A DNA stretch of 64,000 nucleotides from Pseudazoarcus sp963975885 (lineage in GTDB: Bacteria > Pseudomonadota > Gammaproteobacteria > Burkholderiales > Rhodocyclaceae): the NCBI GenBank assembly GCA_963975885.1, contig CAXBIS010000005.1:1-64000 (forward strand), in the 5' to 3' direction. This document shows, piece by piece, positions 1-8,898 of this stretch; position 1 is the stretch's first letter; every line of letters begins with the position of its first letter. The notes under the pieces were generated by a model that was not told the DNA's origin, made no database searches, and worked only from the letters and a program-made list of their open reading frames with translations. Made by a program: the position numbers and the translations under genes.

Positions 1-1
1 A

Positions 2-52
2 GCCTACTTCTTCCTCAAGATCAAGGATGCCTTCCCCGGAAAAGCGCGATGA
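2..52 (+). CDS. C-terminal end of an upstream phage-like gene (partial)
   Basis: A reading frame open from the left edge of the window encodes AYFFLKIKDAFPGKAR and stops at TGA 50-52. The hydrophobic-basic composition and tight packing against the next gene suggest the end of a real cistron in the same operon. Too little is visible to assign a function. Confidence 0.4.
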   Translation, partial: AYFFLKIKDAFPGKAR

Positions 53-788
53 ACCCTTTTCAAAGCAAATGGGCCGAAAGGTTCAGGTGCGCACCGGCAT
101 GGGCGACGACGGCTTCGGCGGCAAGGCACCGGTGTACTCGATCATCGACCAAGACGGCAGCACCCTGCAGCAACTGACCACGCCACAGGTCGGCACCCTG
201 CTCGGTGTCGACGACCTGATCAACGAGGAAGAGCAGCGGCTGGAGATGGCCGGCAAGCGCGCCACCATCGACAAGGATCGGGCGTCAGCCACCAAGTACC
301 GCACGGACGCCGCCAAGACCAGCGCCGACAGCCGGCACGACGAACTGGTGCGCACCGGTCACGCCCTGCTCTACGAGGGACGCGAGCCGACCACTGACAC
401 CGAGCGCCGGGCGCTGGCCGCGGCTCGCGCCGACACGCGCGACGCGACGCCCTCGACCTTCGAAAAGGAGGCGAGGTTCCTCGTCCAGATCGGTGCTGCC
501 CCGGACCTGGCCACGGCAGCAAACGCGATCCGCACCGACGAGCGCCTGCGCTCCGTGCTCTGGATGGCGGCGCGCGACACCAACTCGTTTGAGGACCTGG
601 AGGGAACCGTGACGCGGTACTCGTCGATGATGGACGACATCGTCAACCAGCCGCCGCAGCGACGCCGCGAGCCCGACCAGCCGTCGCCGGTGCCGCACGT
701 TCGGTCGAACGCCACGCAGGACGGCCATCCGGTGTCCGATGACCAGGCGGACATCGACCTCATGCAGTTCATGCGCGGGGGGCGCTGA
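27..788 (+). CDS. Hypothetical phage-like protein, 253 aa
   Basis: I do not recognise this protein. It is soluble and hydrophilic with no signal peptide or membrane segment. Residues 75-115 are charged and helix-forming, and the C-terminus is rich in Pro, Arg and Asp (about 205-253). The ATG at 27 would overlap the upstream cistron by 26 nt; an in-frame ATG at 69 would leave a short gap and is a fair alternative, and neither has a clear Shine-Dalgarno. The stop lies two bases before the start of the giant polyvalent-protein gene, so the two are almost certainly cotranscribed. By position, just ahead of a giant probably injected protein, it could be a small virion or ejection-complex component, but that is inference only. 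Confidence 0.6.
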   Translation: MPSPEKRDEPFSKQMGRKVQVRTGMGDDGFGGKAPVYSIIDQDGSTLQQLTTPQVGTLLGVDDLINEEEQRLEMAGKRATIDKDRASATKYRTDAAKTSADSRHDELVRTGHALLYEGREPTTDTERRALAAARADTRDATPSTFEKEARFLVQIGAAPDLATAANAIRTDERLRSVLWMAARDTNSFEDLEGTVTRYSSMMDDIVNQPPQRRREPDQPSPVPHVRSNATQDGHPVSDDQADIDLMQFMRGGR

Positions 789-790
789 CG

Positions 791-3700
791 ATGGCACAGG
801 CGGGCTTCGACTTGGAGGGTGCCCGCAAGGCCGGCGCACCCGATAGCCGCATCGCGGGCTTTCTTGCCGAGCGGCACGGCTTCGACCTGGAGGCGGCACG
901 CGCGGCCGGCGCATCGGATGCGCGTATCGCCGAGTTCCTGGCGGCGCGCCCCATCGGTCCCGTGCAGACTGGCTACCAGCCGCACGCCGCCACCGTCGAG
1001 AAGCTCGCGCGCAGCCGCCAGATTGCCGCCGAGCAGAACGCTGCCGCCGATCTGTCGCCGAGCGTCATGAACGACGCCGCGCCTGTCGAAGATCCTGGCC
1101 GCGACCAGACGCCGCTGCGCCCCGAGGTTCGCGCCGGCATGGAGCGGGCATGGGACCGCGCCGGACCCGACGAGCGCATCCGGCTTGAGGAATCGCCCAA
1201 CTGGGTGGGCAAGGTCGCCCGGCAGCGTGCCGACGACTACCGGGACGCCGCCGACCTGCCGGCGACCCGCCAGTTCGACAACCGCGCCGAGGTTCGCGCC
1301 CGTGTCGAGCGCGAGCGCGGCACCGATCCGGACGCCGCCGCCAACATCGGCCGCTACGGCCGACAGGATCGCCGCACGCCAGAAGTTCGTGAGGTGGCGG
1401 GCGCACGCGGACCAGATGCCTTCGAGTCGGACGCCGCCCGTGACGCCCAGGCGCGCGAGGAGGCTCCGTGGGGCGAAGTGCTGGGCGTCGGTGCTCGGCA
1501 GGCCTACGCGGGCCTCGGCAGGGGCTACATGGGCCTCGGGAAGTGGGCGGGCGACGTGCTGGGCATCGATGCCCTGGCAGACTTCTCCGACGATGCAGCG
1601 GACAAGTTCGGCGGCGACATGGAGCGCGCCCGCAACGCCGTCGTCGGTCGCATTCCCGAGGACAGTTTTCGGCAGTTGGTTGCCGAGACGGCGCCGTCGG
1701 CCATCCAGCAGATGCCGGTGCTCTTCGGTGCCGGCGCCGCCCTGCTGCTGACCCGCAACCCCGCCGCCGTGCAGCAGCTGGTCACGACCGCCGCCCTGAC
1801 GCCCATCGGGGCCCAGACCTTCGGCAATGAGTACCTGGACGGCCTCGACGCCGGCCTGACGGCCCAACAGGCCACCAGCCGCGCGCTGGGCATGACGCTG
1901 GCCGAGGTCGTGCCGGAGCGCCTGTCGCTGAACGCCCTGTTCGACCTGATCGGCTCCCGCACGCGCAACGGCGTCGCCGACTGGATCGGCGCCATCCTCC
2001 GGCAGCAGGGCATCGAGCACACCACCGAACAGGCCACGACGATCGCGCAGTTCGTGGTCGACCGCCAGTACCTGCAGCCGGACGCCACGCTCGCCGACCT
2101 GGCCGAGCAGATGCAGCAGACCTTCAAGGCCACAGCCCTGCAGGCGCCCGTGTTGGCGCTGACGGGCTTCGCCGGGCGTGCCGCCGGTTCAGCTGTGCGC
2201 CGTGCCCGCCGTGACGACGAGGATCTCTCCGCGGGCATGCAGTGGGATGTACCGGCCGAGCGCGTCGCCGCCGATCTGCTGAGCCCCGAGAACGCCCAGA
2301 TCACGGCCGCCCGTGACGAAGCCCGCACTTCGTTGCAGGACATGGCGCGCCAGATCGTCGCCATCGAGGCCGAGACGGACTCCACCAGCCCCGTGGTGGC
2401 CGTGGCGCGCTCCATCGACGAGCGCCGCCAGCAGTCGCAAACCGAGGCCCCGCAGGAGGCCGGCGCACTGGACCCGGACGCCCTGCTCGAGCGCGTGCGT
2501 CGCGCCCTGCAGGACGGTGCCGCCTTCACCGATCCCGCCCAGCCTGTCGAACCGGGCCGCACGCCCGCAGGCGCGGTGATCGACGCCGGCAGCGGCTGGG
2601 GGCCGGCTCCGGCTGGTGGCGCCCTGCCCCAACAGCCCACAGCCCTCCCGGCGCCGCGTCCGACAGCCCCTGCCGATGTGATGCTGATGTCCAGCGGGCG
2701 GCCGTTTCCGTCCGAGCGCGCAGCTGCGGCCAGTGCCCGCCAGCGCAAACTCGATCGCGTGCCGGTGGCCGTCGATGGCGGCTGGGGTCTGGCGCCGTTC
2801 GATCAGTCGCACGTCGGCCGTGAAATTGCCCGGCACTGGAACGCCTTCGCCGATGAAGCCGGATCGCTGGGTGTCCCGCGTGCCGAGATGCCGCAGATCC
2901 AGAGCCGGCATCGCGGCGCCATGGTGCAGTTCCTGGCCGCGCGCGGCATCCGTCACGAACAGGATGAAGTGCCGGCGGCCTCGCTGCGCCCGACGCAGGC
3001 CGAGTTTTCGCCGCGCAAGGTGCGTCTCGCCCAAGACTTCAAGGGCCGCGAACGCTCGATTCTCGTGTCGTCGGACGGCTACGTGCTCGACGGCCATCAT
3101 CAGTGGCTCGCGCGTCGCGAACGCCGGCAACCGGTTTCCGTGATTCGCCTGGACGCACCCATTGCCGACCTGCTGCCGCTGGCGCGAGAGTTCCCGAGTT
3201 CGGGCCAGAGCGCCGGCCCGCGTGCAACGCCTGCGGATACGCCGGCACCGCGAGACGGCCAGCGCCTCGATCACGGCGAGCTCAGCATCCCCGGCCGCCT
3301 GGACGGCATCGACGCCGAACTGGACCGCTTCAACCGGGAGCAGCAGCGCACACGGCGTGCAGCCAACCGCGAGGACAGCAGCCGTCGCCGTGAGGACCGC
3401 GAACAAGCGCGGGCGCTGCATGACGAGTACGCCGAGCGCATCGTCGCGCGTCACGGCGAGCGTTTCGGACCGAAGGAGTTGCGCCGCGAGCTGCAGCGCA
3501 TGGCCACGTGGGAGCCCCGCAAGTTCATCGACATGGTGACGCGGTTTCGCAGCGAGACCGAGGCGGTCGACTCGGAGCCGCGCTTCGCGGTCGTGCGCCC
3601 CGACGGCTCGACATTCGGGCGGTATTCGGAGCGGGCCGACGCGGATGCCGCCCTTGCGCGTGCCGGCAGCGACGCGCGCGTCGTCGACAGCCGCCCCGAC

Positions 3701-6700
3701 GAGGCCGACAATCGCCGGCAGGAGGACCACCGTGAAGAAGACCCCTACGACAACCTCGAAACCCGCGACGACACCCGTGCGGCGCAGCTTGATGCCGGAC
3801 GGCAGGCAGCGGCTGACCTTCGCCGACGGTTCCGAGCTCATCGAGGGCGAGGACGCACAGGTGCTGACGACGGCACCGTCTCCGTACTCGGTTCCCGCCT
3901 CTACGAAGGATTCGTCGCCGGACGAGCCCAGCAGCTGATTGGCCAGCGCGTCGAGACGCCTGCCGATCTGGCCGCCCTCGCCCAGGTCTATCGGGATCCG
4001 CGCTTCGAGACGCTGCGCCTGCTGTACGTGCGCAACGGCCAAGTCGTCGGCGAGTCCGGCTTCTCGTCGCGCCTGCCGGCCGTCGTGGCCGTGCCGGCGC
4101 GCGAGGCCCTGAACGACAAGCTGCGCGCCGAGATCGAGGCCTTTGCGGCCGACGGCTTCTTCGTGCTGCACAACCACCCCAGCGGTAGCGCCGAGCCCAG
4201 CATCGCCGACGTGCGCCTGACCAACCAGATCGCCGTCGACAACCGCCAGCACTTCCGCGCCCACGTGGTCATCGATCACAACGAGTTCGCCGTGATTCGC
4301 GACGGCGGCAACGTCGAGCGTGTCCGCGCGCCGTGGCTCGACGGCATCGACTTCAAGAGCCGCCCCGAACTCGAGCACCGCCTGCTCGGCCTGTCGATTT
4401 CCGACCCCCAGCACGTGGCCGAGTTGGCCAAGGCCTTGCAGATCCCCGACGGCTACGCGACCGCAGTGCTGACCACCAGCGCAGGCGAAGTGCAATTCAT
4501 CGCGGAACTGCCTGCCGCTCTCGTCGCCGACGACAGCCGCGCCGCCCTGACCCGCGTGAAGGCCGCCACGCGACGCATGGCGCGCGCCTCCGGCAGTGGT
4601 GGCCACCGCTTCATCGTGCTGCCGGCCGGGCAGTCACCCGAGGCCTTCCGGCATCTGGTGGCCGAGGGCATCGTGACCGATGTCGTGAGCGCCGACGGCA
4701 CGGCGCTGAGCGCCTCGGCCTGGCTGTTCCCCGGCGACTTCATGACCGCCGGTCGCCCGCCGGTGCGCGAGGCCCGCGAGGACGGCGAGCCGTACCGACC
4801 CGAGCCGCCAGCCGAGACGCGCCGCCGCGCCTTCCAGCGCAAACACCAGGATCAGTTCAACCGCTTCACCGTGGTTCAGGACTGGCTCAAGGCGCAGGAC
4901 GTCGAGCTGTCCGAGGCAGCGAACGTGTATCGCGCCGAGGAGCGCATGCACGGCCGCACGGCCACGCGCATCGAGGACTTCCGCGAGCGCCGCGTCAAGC
5001 CGCTGGTGAAGGAGATCCGCCGGGCCGGCTTCACGATGTCCGAGGTCGCCGACTTCCTGCACGCCCAGCACGCCGAGGAGCGCAACGCCCAGGTCGCGAA
5101 GATCAACACCGAGATGCCCGACGCCGGTAGCGGCATGACCACTGCCGAGGCGCGCCGTCGCCTGGCCGAGTACCGCGACAACAAGCCCGGCCTCGAGGCG
5201 CTGGCCAACAAGTTCCGGGCGATCACCGACGACAGTCGCCAGCTGCTGCTCGACGCCGGCCTGATCACGGCCGAGATGTCCGAGGCCTGGCAGCGCACCT
5301 ATCAGCACTACGTGCCGCTCAAGGGCGGACCGGTGGAAGAGTCGGCGCAGCAGGGCACCGGTCGCGGCCTGACCGTGAAGGCGCGCCAGCGGCGCGCGCT
5401 GGGCCACGACGAGCGCGAACAAGGCGAGTGGATCGTCGAGAACATCCTGCGCGACCACGAGCGCGCCATCCTGCAGGCCGAGAAGAACCGCGTTGGCCAG
5501 CACCTTCTCGCCTTCGCCGTCGAGGCCGCCAACCCGGACCTGATCACCGTCGGCGAGCCCGTGCGGCGCCGCGTGCTGCGCGACGACAAGGCCTATGAGG
5601 TCCGCTATCACGGCACCGTCGTCGAGGTCTTCCACAACCTGCGCGACGCCCAGCAGTACATCGGGCGCGAGGCGCTGAAGGGTGGTCGCAAGCCCGGCGA
5701 CTTCGCGGTGACGACGTCGCACGACCTGGACGTGGTCTTCGCCGTCAGCCCGGTACTCGATCCCTTCGAGACGCAGGTCTACGTGAAGGGCCACGCGATC
5801 CGCGTGCAGTTCAAGGATGAGTTGCTGGGGCGCGCCTGGAACAACATGGGCGCCGAGGCAATGAACACCATCTTCCGCCTGGCGCGCGAAGTGAATACTT
5901 GGCTTTCGAAGGCCTACACGGCCTACAACCCCGAATTCTGGAGCGTGAACGTCCAGCGCGACTTCTTCACCGGCCTGATCAACATGACGGGCGAGGAAGG
6001 CATCGTCTTCGCGGGGCGTGCTGTGACCAACTATCCGCGCGCCTTCACGCAGTTGATGCGTTACGTCTGGACCGGCAAGGCCTCGCAGGCGATACAGGAC
6101 TACCGCGCCGACGGCGGCACGACGGGCGCCGCCTACCTGTCGGATCTGGAGCGCATCGGCCGCGACGTGCACGCCTCCTACTTGTCTTATGCCGGCACCG
6201 TCGAGGCCTACCGCACGGGCGGTCCGCGTCGCGCCGCACGAGTGGCCGGAAAGGTGGCGCTCAACGCCCTCGTCGGCTGGATCGAGAAGATCAACCAGGT
6301 CGGCGAGAACGCCATGCGGCTGGCCATCTACCGCACGGCGATCGACGGTGGCCGCACACGCGCACAGGCCGCGGCGCTGGCCAAGAATGCGAGCGCGAAT
6401 TTCAACAGGCGCGGCGAATACGGCCAGATGATGGGCGCGGCCTACCTTTTCTTCAATCCCGCAGTCCAAGGCACGGCCTCGATCGCACACGCGCTTTTCC
6501 GCGCCAAGCACAAGCATCAGGCGCAGGCGCTGGTGTCCGGCATCGCCATGCTCGGCTGGTGGCTGGAATCGACCATGGGCGGCGCACCCGAAGACGAGTG
6601 GGAGAAGGTCAGCGAGTTCGCCAAGGAGCGATACTTCCACATCTGGATGGGCGACGGCTGGCTGCGCATCCCGATCGCCTACGGCTACGGCTTCTTCTTC

Positions 6701-7594
6701 GGCTTCGGCCGGCGCATGCATCAGCTGCAGCAGGGCGAGGACCGCGGCAAGATCGCCGCCCGCCTGGCCGAGTCCTTCGTCAATGAATTCACGATCTGGG
6801 GGCCGACGGTCGACCCCGAGGGCGACGAGCGCAACCTGCTGTTCCTGGCGCCGACGCTGGTGCAGATCCCGGGCGCGGTGGCGGTCAACCAGACGTCGCT
6901 GGGCTCGCCGATCTTCCCGGAGTCGCCCTTCGACGAGTCGCGCCCCGACAGCGCCAAGATGTGGCGTGCCACGCAGGGCAGCATGTGGGCCGAGACTGCG
7001 GCCTACCTGAACCGCATCACGGGCGGCTCGGCCGCGCGCTCCGGCTGGGCCGACGTGTCGCCGGAAACCCTCGAATACCTGTGGCAGACAGCCACCGGGG
7101 GCGCCGGCCGCTTCTTCACGGACTCGGCGTCGCTGCTGTGGAACGTCACCGTCGAGGACGTGCCGCTGTCCGACATCGAGCTGCGCGAGATCCCGGTCGT
7201 GCGCAAGTTCGCCGCCGACGGCAACGACATCCGCGGCGCCCGCGCCCGCTACTGGGACGCCGTCGGGGAGACGCGTGCGGCGATCGACACCTGGCGACGC
7301 GTGAAGAAGATCGAGGACCACGCCGAGCGCCGGGACGAGATCGAGCGTTCGCTGCATGAGGAGAAGGAACTGCTCAACCTCGGCGAGGCAATCTCGCTCT
7401 ACAACAAGCATGTCGCCGCGAAGCGCGACGCCGTCGAGGCCGTGATGGCTGACGACAGCAAGCCGCTCGCCGAGCGCCGCGCCGAGGTCCGGCGCATTGA
7501 GCGCGAGGAAGGCCGGCTGTACGATTCTTTCGTGTCGCTCTTCAAGACGCTGGACGCCCGACGCAAGGAGCGCATCGCACAGGAGACGCCATGA
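791..7594 (+). CDS. Giant phage/mobile-element polyvalent protein (ParB-like, RadC/JAB-like, LPD38-like regions)
   Basis: This 2267-residue protein has the mosaic layout of the polyvalent proteins of phages and conjugative elements, which are thought to enter the host with the DNA and counter its defences. Residues 6-29 and 31-53 are two copies of a motif ending AGxxDxRIxxFL. Around residues 745-790 is a ParB-like segment with the motif DGHHQW (D767-W772). Residues about 1045-1175 form a RadC/JAB-like metalloprotease-fold domain, with an upstream Glu (GESGF), H1127-x-H1129-PSG and a following PSxxD, so the metal site looks intact. The C-terminal half (about 1360-2260) is long and helical and includes a stretch near 1875-1905 (NFNRRGEYGQMMGAAYLFFN) typical of LPD38-type regions. 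The C-terminus is coiled-coil-like. Domain names come from motif recognition, not a profile search. The local coding signal changes frame at about 3732-3870; see the nested ORF. Confidence 0.8.
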   Translation: MAQAGFDLEGARKAGAPDSRIAGFLAERHGFDLEAARAAGASDARIAEFLAARPIGPVQTGYQPHAATVEKLARSRQIAAEQNAAADLSPSVMNDAAPVEDPGRDQTPLRPEVRAGMERAWDRAGPDERIRLEESPNWVGKVARQRADDYRDAADLPATRQFDNRAEVRARVERERGTDPDAAANIGRYGRQDRRTPEVREVAGARGPDAFESDAARDAQAREEAPWGEVLGVGARQAYAGLGRGYMGLGKWAGDVLGIDALADFSDDAADKFGGDMERARNAVVGRIPEDSFRQLVAETAPSAIQQMPVLFGAGAALLLTRNPAAVQQLVTTAALTPIGAQTFGNEYLDGLDAGLTAQQATSRALGMTLAEVVPERLSLNALFDLIGSRTRNGVADWIGAILRQQGIEHTTEQATTIAQFVVDRQYLQPDATLADLAEQMQQTFKATALQAPVLALTGFAGRAAGSAVRRARRDDEDLSAGMQWDVPAERVAADLLSPENAQITAARDEARTSLQDMARQIVAIEAETDSTSPVVAVARSIDERRQQSQTEAPQEAGALDPDALLERVRRALQDGAAFTDPAQPVEPGRTPAGAVIDAGSGWGPAPAGGALPQQPTALPAPRPTAPADVMLMSSGRPFPSERAAAASARQRKLDRVPVAVDGGWGLAPFDQSHVGREIARHWNAFADEAGSLGVPRAEMPQIQSRHRGAMVQFLAARGIRHEQDEVPAASLRPTQAEFSPRKVRLAQDFKGRERSILVSSDGYVLDGHHQWLARRERRQPVSVIRLDAPIADLLPLAREFPSSGQSAGPRATPADTPAPRDGQRLDHGELSIPGRLDGIDAELDRFNREQQRTRRAANREDSSRRREDREQARALHDEYAERIVARHGERFGPKELRRELQRMATWEPRKFIDMVTRFRSETEAVDSEPRFAVVRPDGSTFGRYSERADADAALARAGSDARVVDSRPDEADNRRQEDHREEDPYDNLETRDDTRAAQLDAGRQAAADLRRRFRAHRGRGRTGADDGTVSVLGSRLYEGFVAGRAQQLIGQRVETPADLAALAQVYRDPRFETLRLLYVRNGQVVGESGFSSRLPAVVAVPAREALNDKLRAEIEAFAADGFFVLHNHPSGSAEPSIADVRLTNQIAVDNRQHFRAHVVIDHNEFAVIRDGGNVERVRAPWLDGIDFKSRPELEHRLLGLSISDPQHVAELAKALQIPDGYATAVLTTSAGEVQFIAELPAALVADDSRAALTRVKAATRRMARASGSGGHRFIVLPAGQSPEAFRHLVAEGIVTDVVSADGTALSASAWLFPGDFMTAGRPPVREAREDGEPYRPEPPAETRRRAFQRKHQDQFNRFTVVQDWLKAQDVELSEAANVYRAEERMHGRTATRIEDFRERRVKPLVKEIRRAGFTMSEVADFLHAQHAEERNAQVAKINTEMPDAGSGMTTAEARRRLAEYRDNKPGLEALANKFRAITDDSRQLLLDAGLITAEMSEAWQRTYQHYVPLKGGPVEESAQQGTGRGLTVKARQRRALGHDEREQGEWIVENILRDHERAILQAEKNRVGQHLLAFAVEAANPDLITVGEPVRRRVLRDDKAYEVRYHGTVVEVFHNLRDAQQYIGREALKGGRKPGDFAVTTSHDLDVVFAVSPVLDPFETQVYVKGHAIRVQFKDELLGRAWNNMGAEAMNTIFRLAREVNTWLSKAYTAYNPEFWSVNVQRDFFTGLINMTGEEGIVFAGRAVTNYPRAFTQLMRYVWTGKASQAIQDYRADGGTTGAAYLSDLERIGRDVHASYLSYAGTVEAYRTGGPRRAARVAGKVALNALVGWIEKINQVGENAMRLAIYRTAIDGGRTRAQAAALAKNASANFNRRGEYGQMMGAAYLFFNPAVQGTASIAHALFRAKHKHQAQALVSGIAMLGWWLESTMGGAPEDEWEKVSEFAKERYFHIWMGDGWLRIPIAYGYGFFFGFGRRMHQLQQGEDRGKIAARLAESFVNEFTIWGPTVDPEGDERNLLFLAPTLVQIPGAVAVNQTSLGSPIFPESPFDESRPDSAKMWRATQGSMWAETAAYLNRITGGSAARSGWADVSPETLEYLWQTATGGAGRFFTDSASLLWNVTVEDVPLSDIELREIPVVRKFAADGNDIRGARARYWDAVGETRAAIDTWRRVKKIEDHAERRDEIERSLHEEKELLNLGEAISLYNKHVAAKRDAVEAVMADDSKPLAERRAEVRRIEREEGRLYDSFVSLFKTLDARRKERIAQETP
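3732..3938 (+). CDS. Possible nested 68-aa ORF inside the polyvalent gene
   Basis: In the frame one base later than the giant gene, a GTG at 3732 follows a perfect AGGAGGA (3720-3726) at 5-nt spacing, and the frame runs to TGA 3936-3938. Its codons are strongly GC-ending up to about 3870. Over the same bases the giant frame becomes Arg/Gly/Ala-rich with many codons ending in A or T, the usual look of an out-of-frame reading. The predicted peptide contains the plausible folded segment LMPDGRQRLTFADGSELIEG. It may be a genuine overlapping gene, the trace of a small gene swallowed when two polyvalent modules fused, or the effect of two compensating frameshifts. No function is proposed. Confidence 0.4.
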   Translation: MKKTPTTTSKPATTPVRRSLMPDGRQRLTFADGSELIEGEDAQVLTTAPSPYSVPASTKDSSPDEPSS

Positions 7595-8001
7595 CCAGCC
7601 AGCGCAGCCGGAACCGTCGCCATTCAGAGCTTGCCGCCTTGGCCGTCCTCGAGTCGCACCGCGGCGAGTGGCTCGGCGCAACCGACGTGGCCAAACAGGT
7701 CGGCGAGCGCTGGCGTCCCCTGGCCTTCGCACTGCGCCGCCTGTCGAACCGCGGCATCGTGTCCGAGAAGGTCATCGAGATCCGGGGCACGGCACGGTCA
7801 AAGGAGAACCGGCGGCTGTACTGCATCGTCGAGGTATCGGCTGCGATGCCGCTGCCGTTCATGAGGGTCCACCGCGTGCCGCCTGGCGTGGCGCGTCGAG
7901 TTGTTGGGCGCTGCTCGCTGGAGCCGCGTAACGACGGCCGGGACGACCTGGACGATCCGCACCACACCACTGATAGCCAGCAGACAGGAGAGCACCCATG
8001 A
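7591..8001 (+). CDS. Small phage-like protein with possible winged-helix N-terminus, 136 aa
   Basis: The start codon overlaps the polyvalent-gene stop as ATGA, so translation is probably coupled. Residues about 14-62 (AALAVLES, then ATDVAKQVGERWRPLAFALR) have the spacing of a small winged helix-turn-helix, ending in a basic strand region. The C-terminal 35 residues are acidic, polar and probably disordered. I do not recognise the family. A DNA-binding role is inferred only from the predicted helix pattern. It overlaps the next gene by 4 bp and belongs to the same transcript. Confidence 0.6.
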   Translation: MTSQRSRNRRHSELAALAVLESHRGEWLGATDVAKQVGERWRPLAFALRRLSNRGIVSEKVIEIRGTARSKENRRLYCIVEVSAAMPLPFMRVHRVPPGVARRVVGRCSLEPRNDGRDDLDDPHHTTDSQQTGEHP

Positions 8002-8636
8002 AAGCCCAGAAGGTAGAGTCACCGGCGGCGCTGCGCGTCAAGCGCCAGCAACGCGAAGCCCGCATCCATTCCGCAGCCCTCGCGCTGCCGACCGAAGCGA
8101 TTCAGGACGACCCGCGCGCCAAGGCCGCCGCGAAGCGCCTCGCCGACTCGGAGCGCAGCATCGAAGAATCCGGGCCAGCCCTCAAGCACGTCGATTCGTC
8201 GCGCGTGCACGAACGCATGGCCGAGCTGCGCGAGCGCCGCACCGAACTCGATCGCGCCCTGCCTGACACCCGCTTGTCCGACCTCATGTCGGACGAACTC
8301 GACATGCCGCGCACGACCGCCGCGCTGGCCGAGATCGCGCAGCTCGACACGCTGCTCGAGGAACTGGAGGCAGGCATGAATCACTACCAGCGACACAGCC
8401 AATCGATCCAGCAAGCCGCCATGAAGTCCGAGCGGCGCCTGCAGGCCGCGCGCGAGGCCTACGGCACGGAGATCCTCAGGCTCAAAGTCGAGCACATCGA
8501 GGATCTGATCCGTAAGGCCGAGGCCGAGGGCGGCAGCATCGACGACGTGATCCCGCCGCAGGAGGAGGAAGAGAAAAAGCCGTCGTGGCGGCAGGAAGTG
8601 CGGCAGAACGTCTACGGCCGCCGAGCCGCAGCGTAG
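7998..8636 (+). CDS. Coiled-coil-rich phage-like protein, 212 aa
   Basis: The ATG overlaps the preceding stop (ATGA) and has a CAGGAG Shine-Dalgarno about 8 nt upstream. The product is highly charged and almost entirely helical, with heptad-like stretches at about residues 60-90 and 105-170, and an acidic run EEEEKK near the C-terminus. There is no signal peptide or membrane segment. It is the last gene of the plus-strand operon and is followed by a strong intrinsic terminator. Function is unknown; a structural or packaging-related role would fit the position but nothing in the sequence proves it. Confidence 0.6.
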   Translation: MKAQKVESPAALRVKRQQREARIHSAALALPTEAIQDDPRAKAAAKRLADSERSIEESGPALKHVDSSRVHERMAELRERRTELDRALPDTRLSDLMSDELDMPRTTAALAEIAQLDTLLEELEAGMNHYQRHSQSIQQAAMKSERRLQAAREAYGTEILRLKVEHIEDLIRKAEAEGGSIDDVIPPQEEEEKKPSWRQEVRQNVYGRRAAA

Positions 8637-8662
8637 CGGTCACAGGCCGCCAGCATCAGACG

Positions 8663-8687
8663 AACCCGCCTGCGAGGCGGGTTTTTT
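8663..8687 (+). terminator. Intrinsic terminator of the phage-like operon
   Basis: AACCCGCC (8663-8670) pairs perfectly with GGCGGGTT (8676-8683) around a 5-nt loop and is followed by a T run to 8687. It lies 27 nt after the last plus-strand stop. Confidence 0.9.
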
Positions 8688-8898
8688 ACGGCGGGCCGAT
8701 TTCCGGCGGCGTGTCGGCCTCGCGCAGCATGGCCTGGATCAAGTCCTTCCGCGCCTGCGCGAACGCACGGAACGCATCAATCTCAGCCGGCGTGAGGCGG
8801 TCGGAATCAGGATCCGGGTTGGCCTGCTGAAGCGCGTCGAGCCGCTGCTTTCGCTCCTCGACGATCTTCCTGAGCGATTCGATGTCTGTGGGTGGCAT
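8686..8898 (-). CDS. Small charged helical protein, 70 aa
   Basis: This minus-strand ORF converges on the terminator of the plus-strand operon. It encodes a soluble, strongly helical peptide (DIESLRKIVEERKQRLDAL near the N-terminus, then a Pro-Asp turn and a second helix with AEIDAFRAFAQARKDLI). The composition looks like a real coiled-coil protein rather than an antisense shadow, and no gene lies opposite it. A GAGG lies about 12 nt before the ATG, a loose fit for a ribosome site. No family is recognised. Confidence 0.45.
   Translation of the reverse strand: MPPTDIESLRKIVEERKQRLDALQQANPDPDSDRLTPAEIDAFRAFAQARKDLIQAMLREADTPPEIGPP

Noticed and set aside
371..2020. Long minus-strand open frame opposite the polyvalent gene (also 2189-4606 and 4634-7732)
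   Set aside because: These are antisense shadows of a GC-rich gene, with Arg/Gly/Val-rich, motif-free translations and no ribosome sites.
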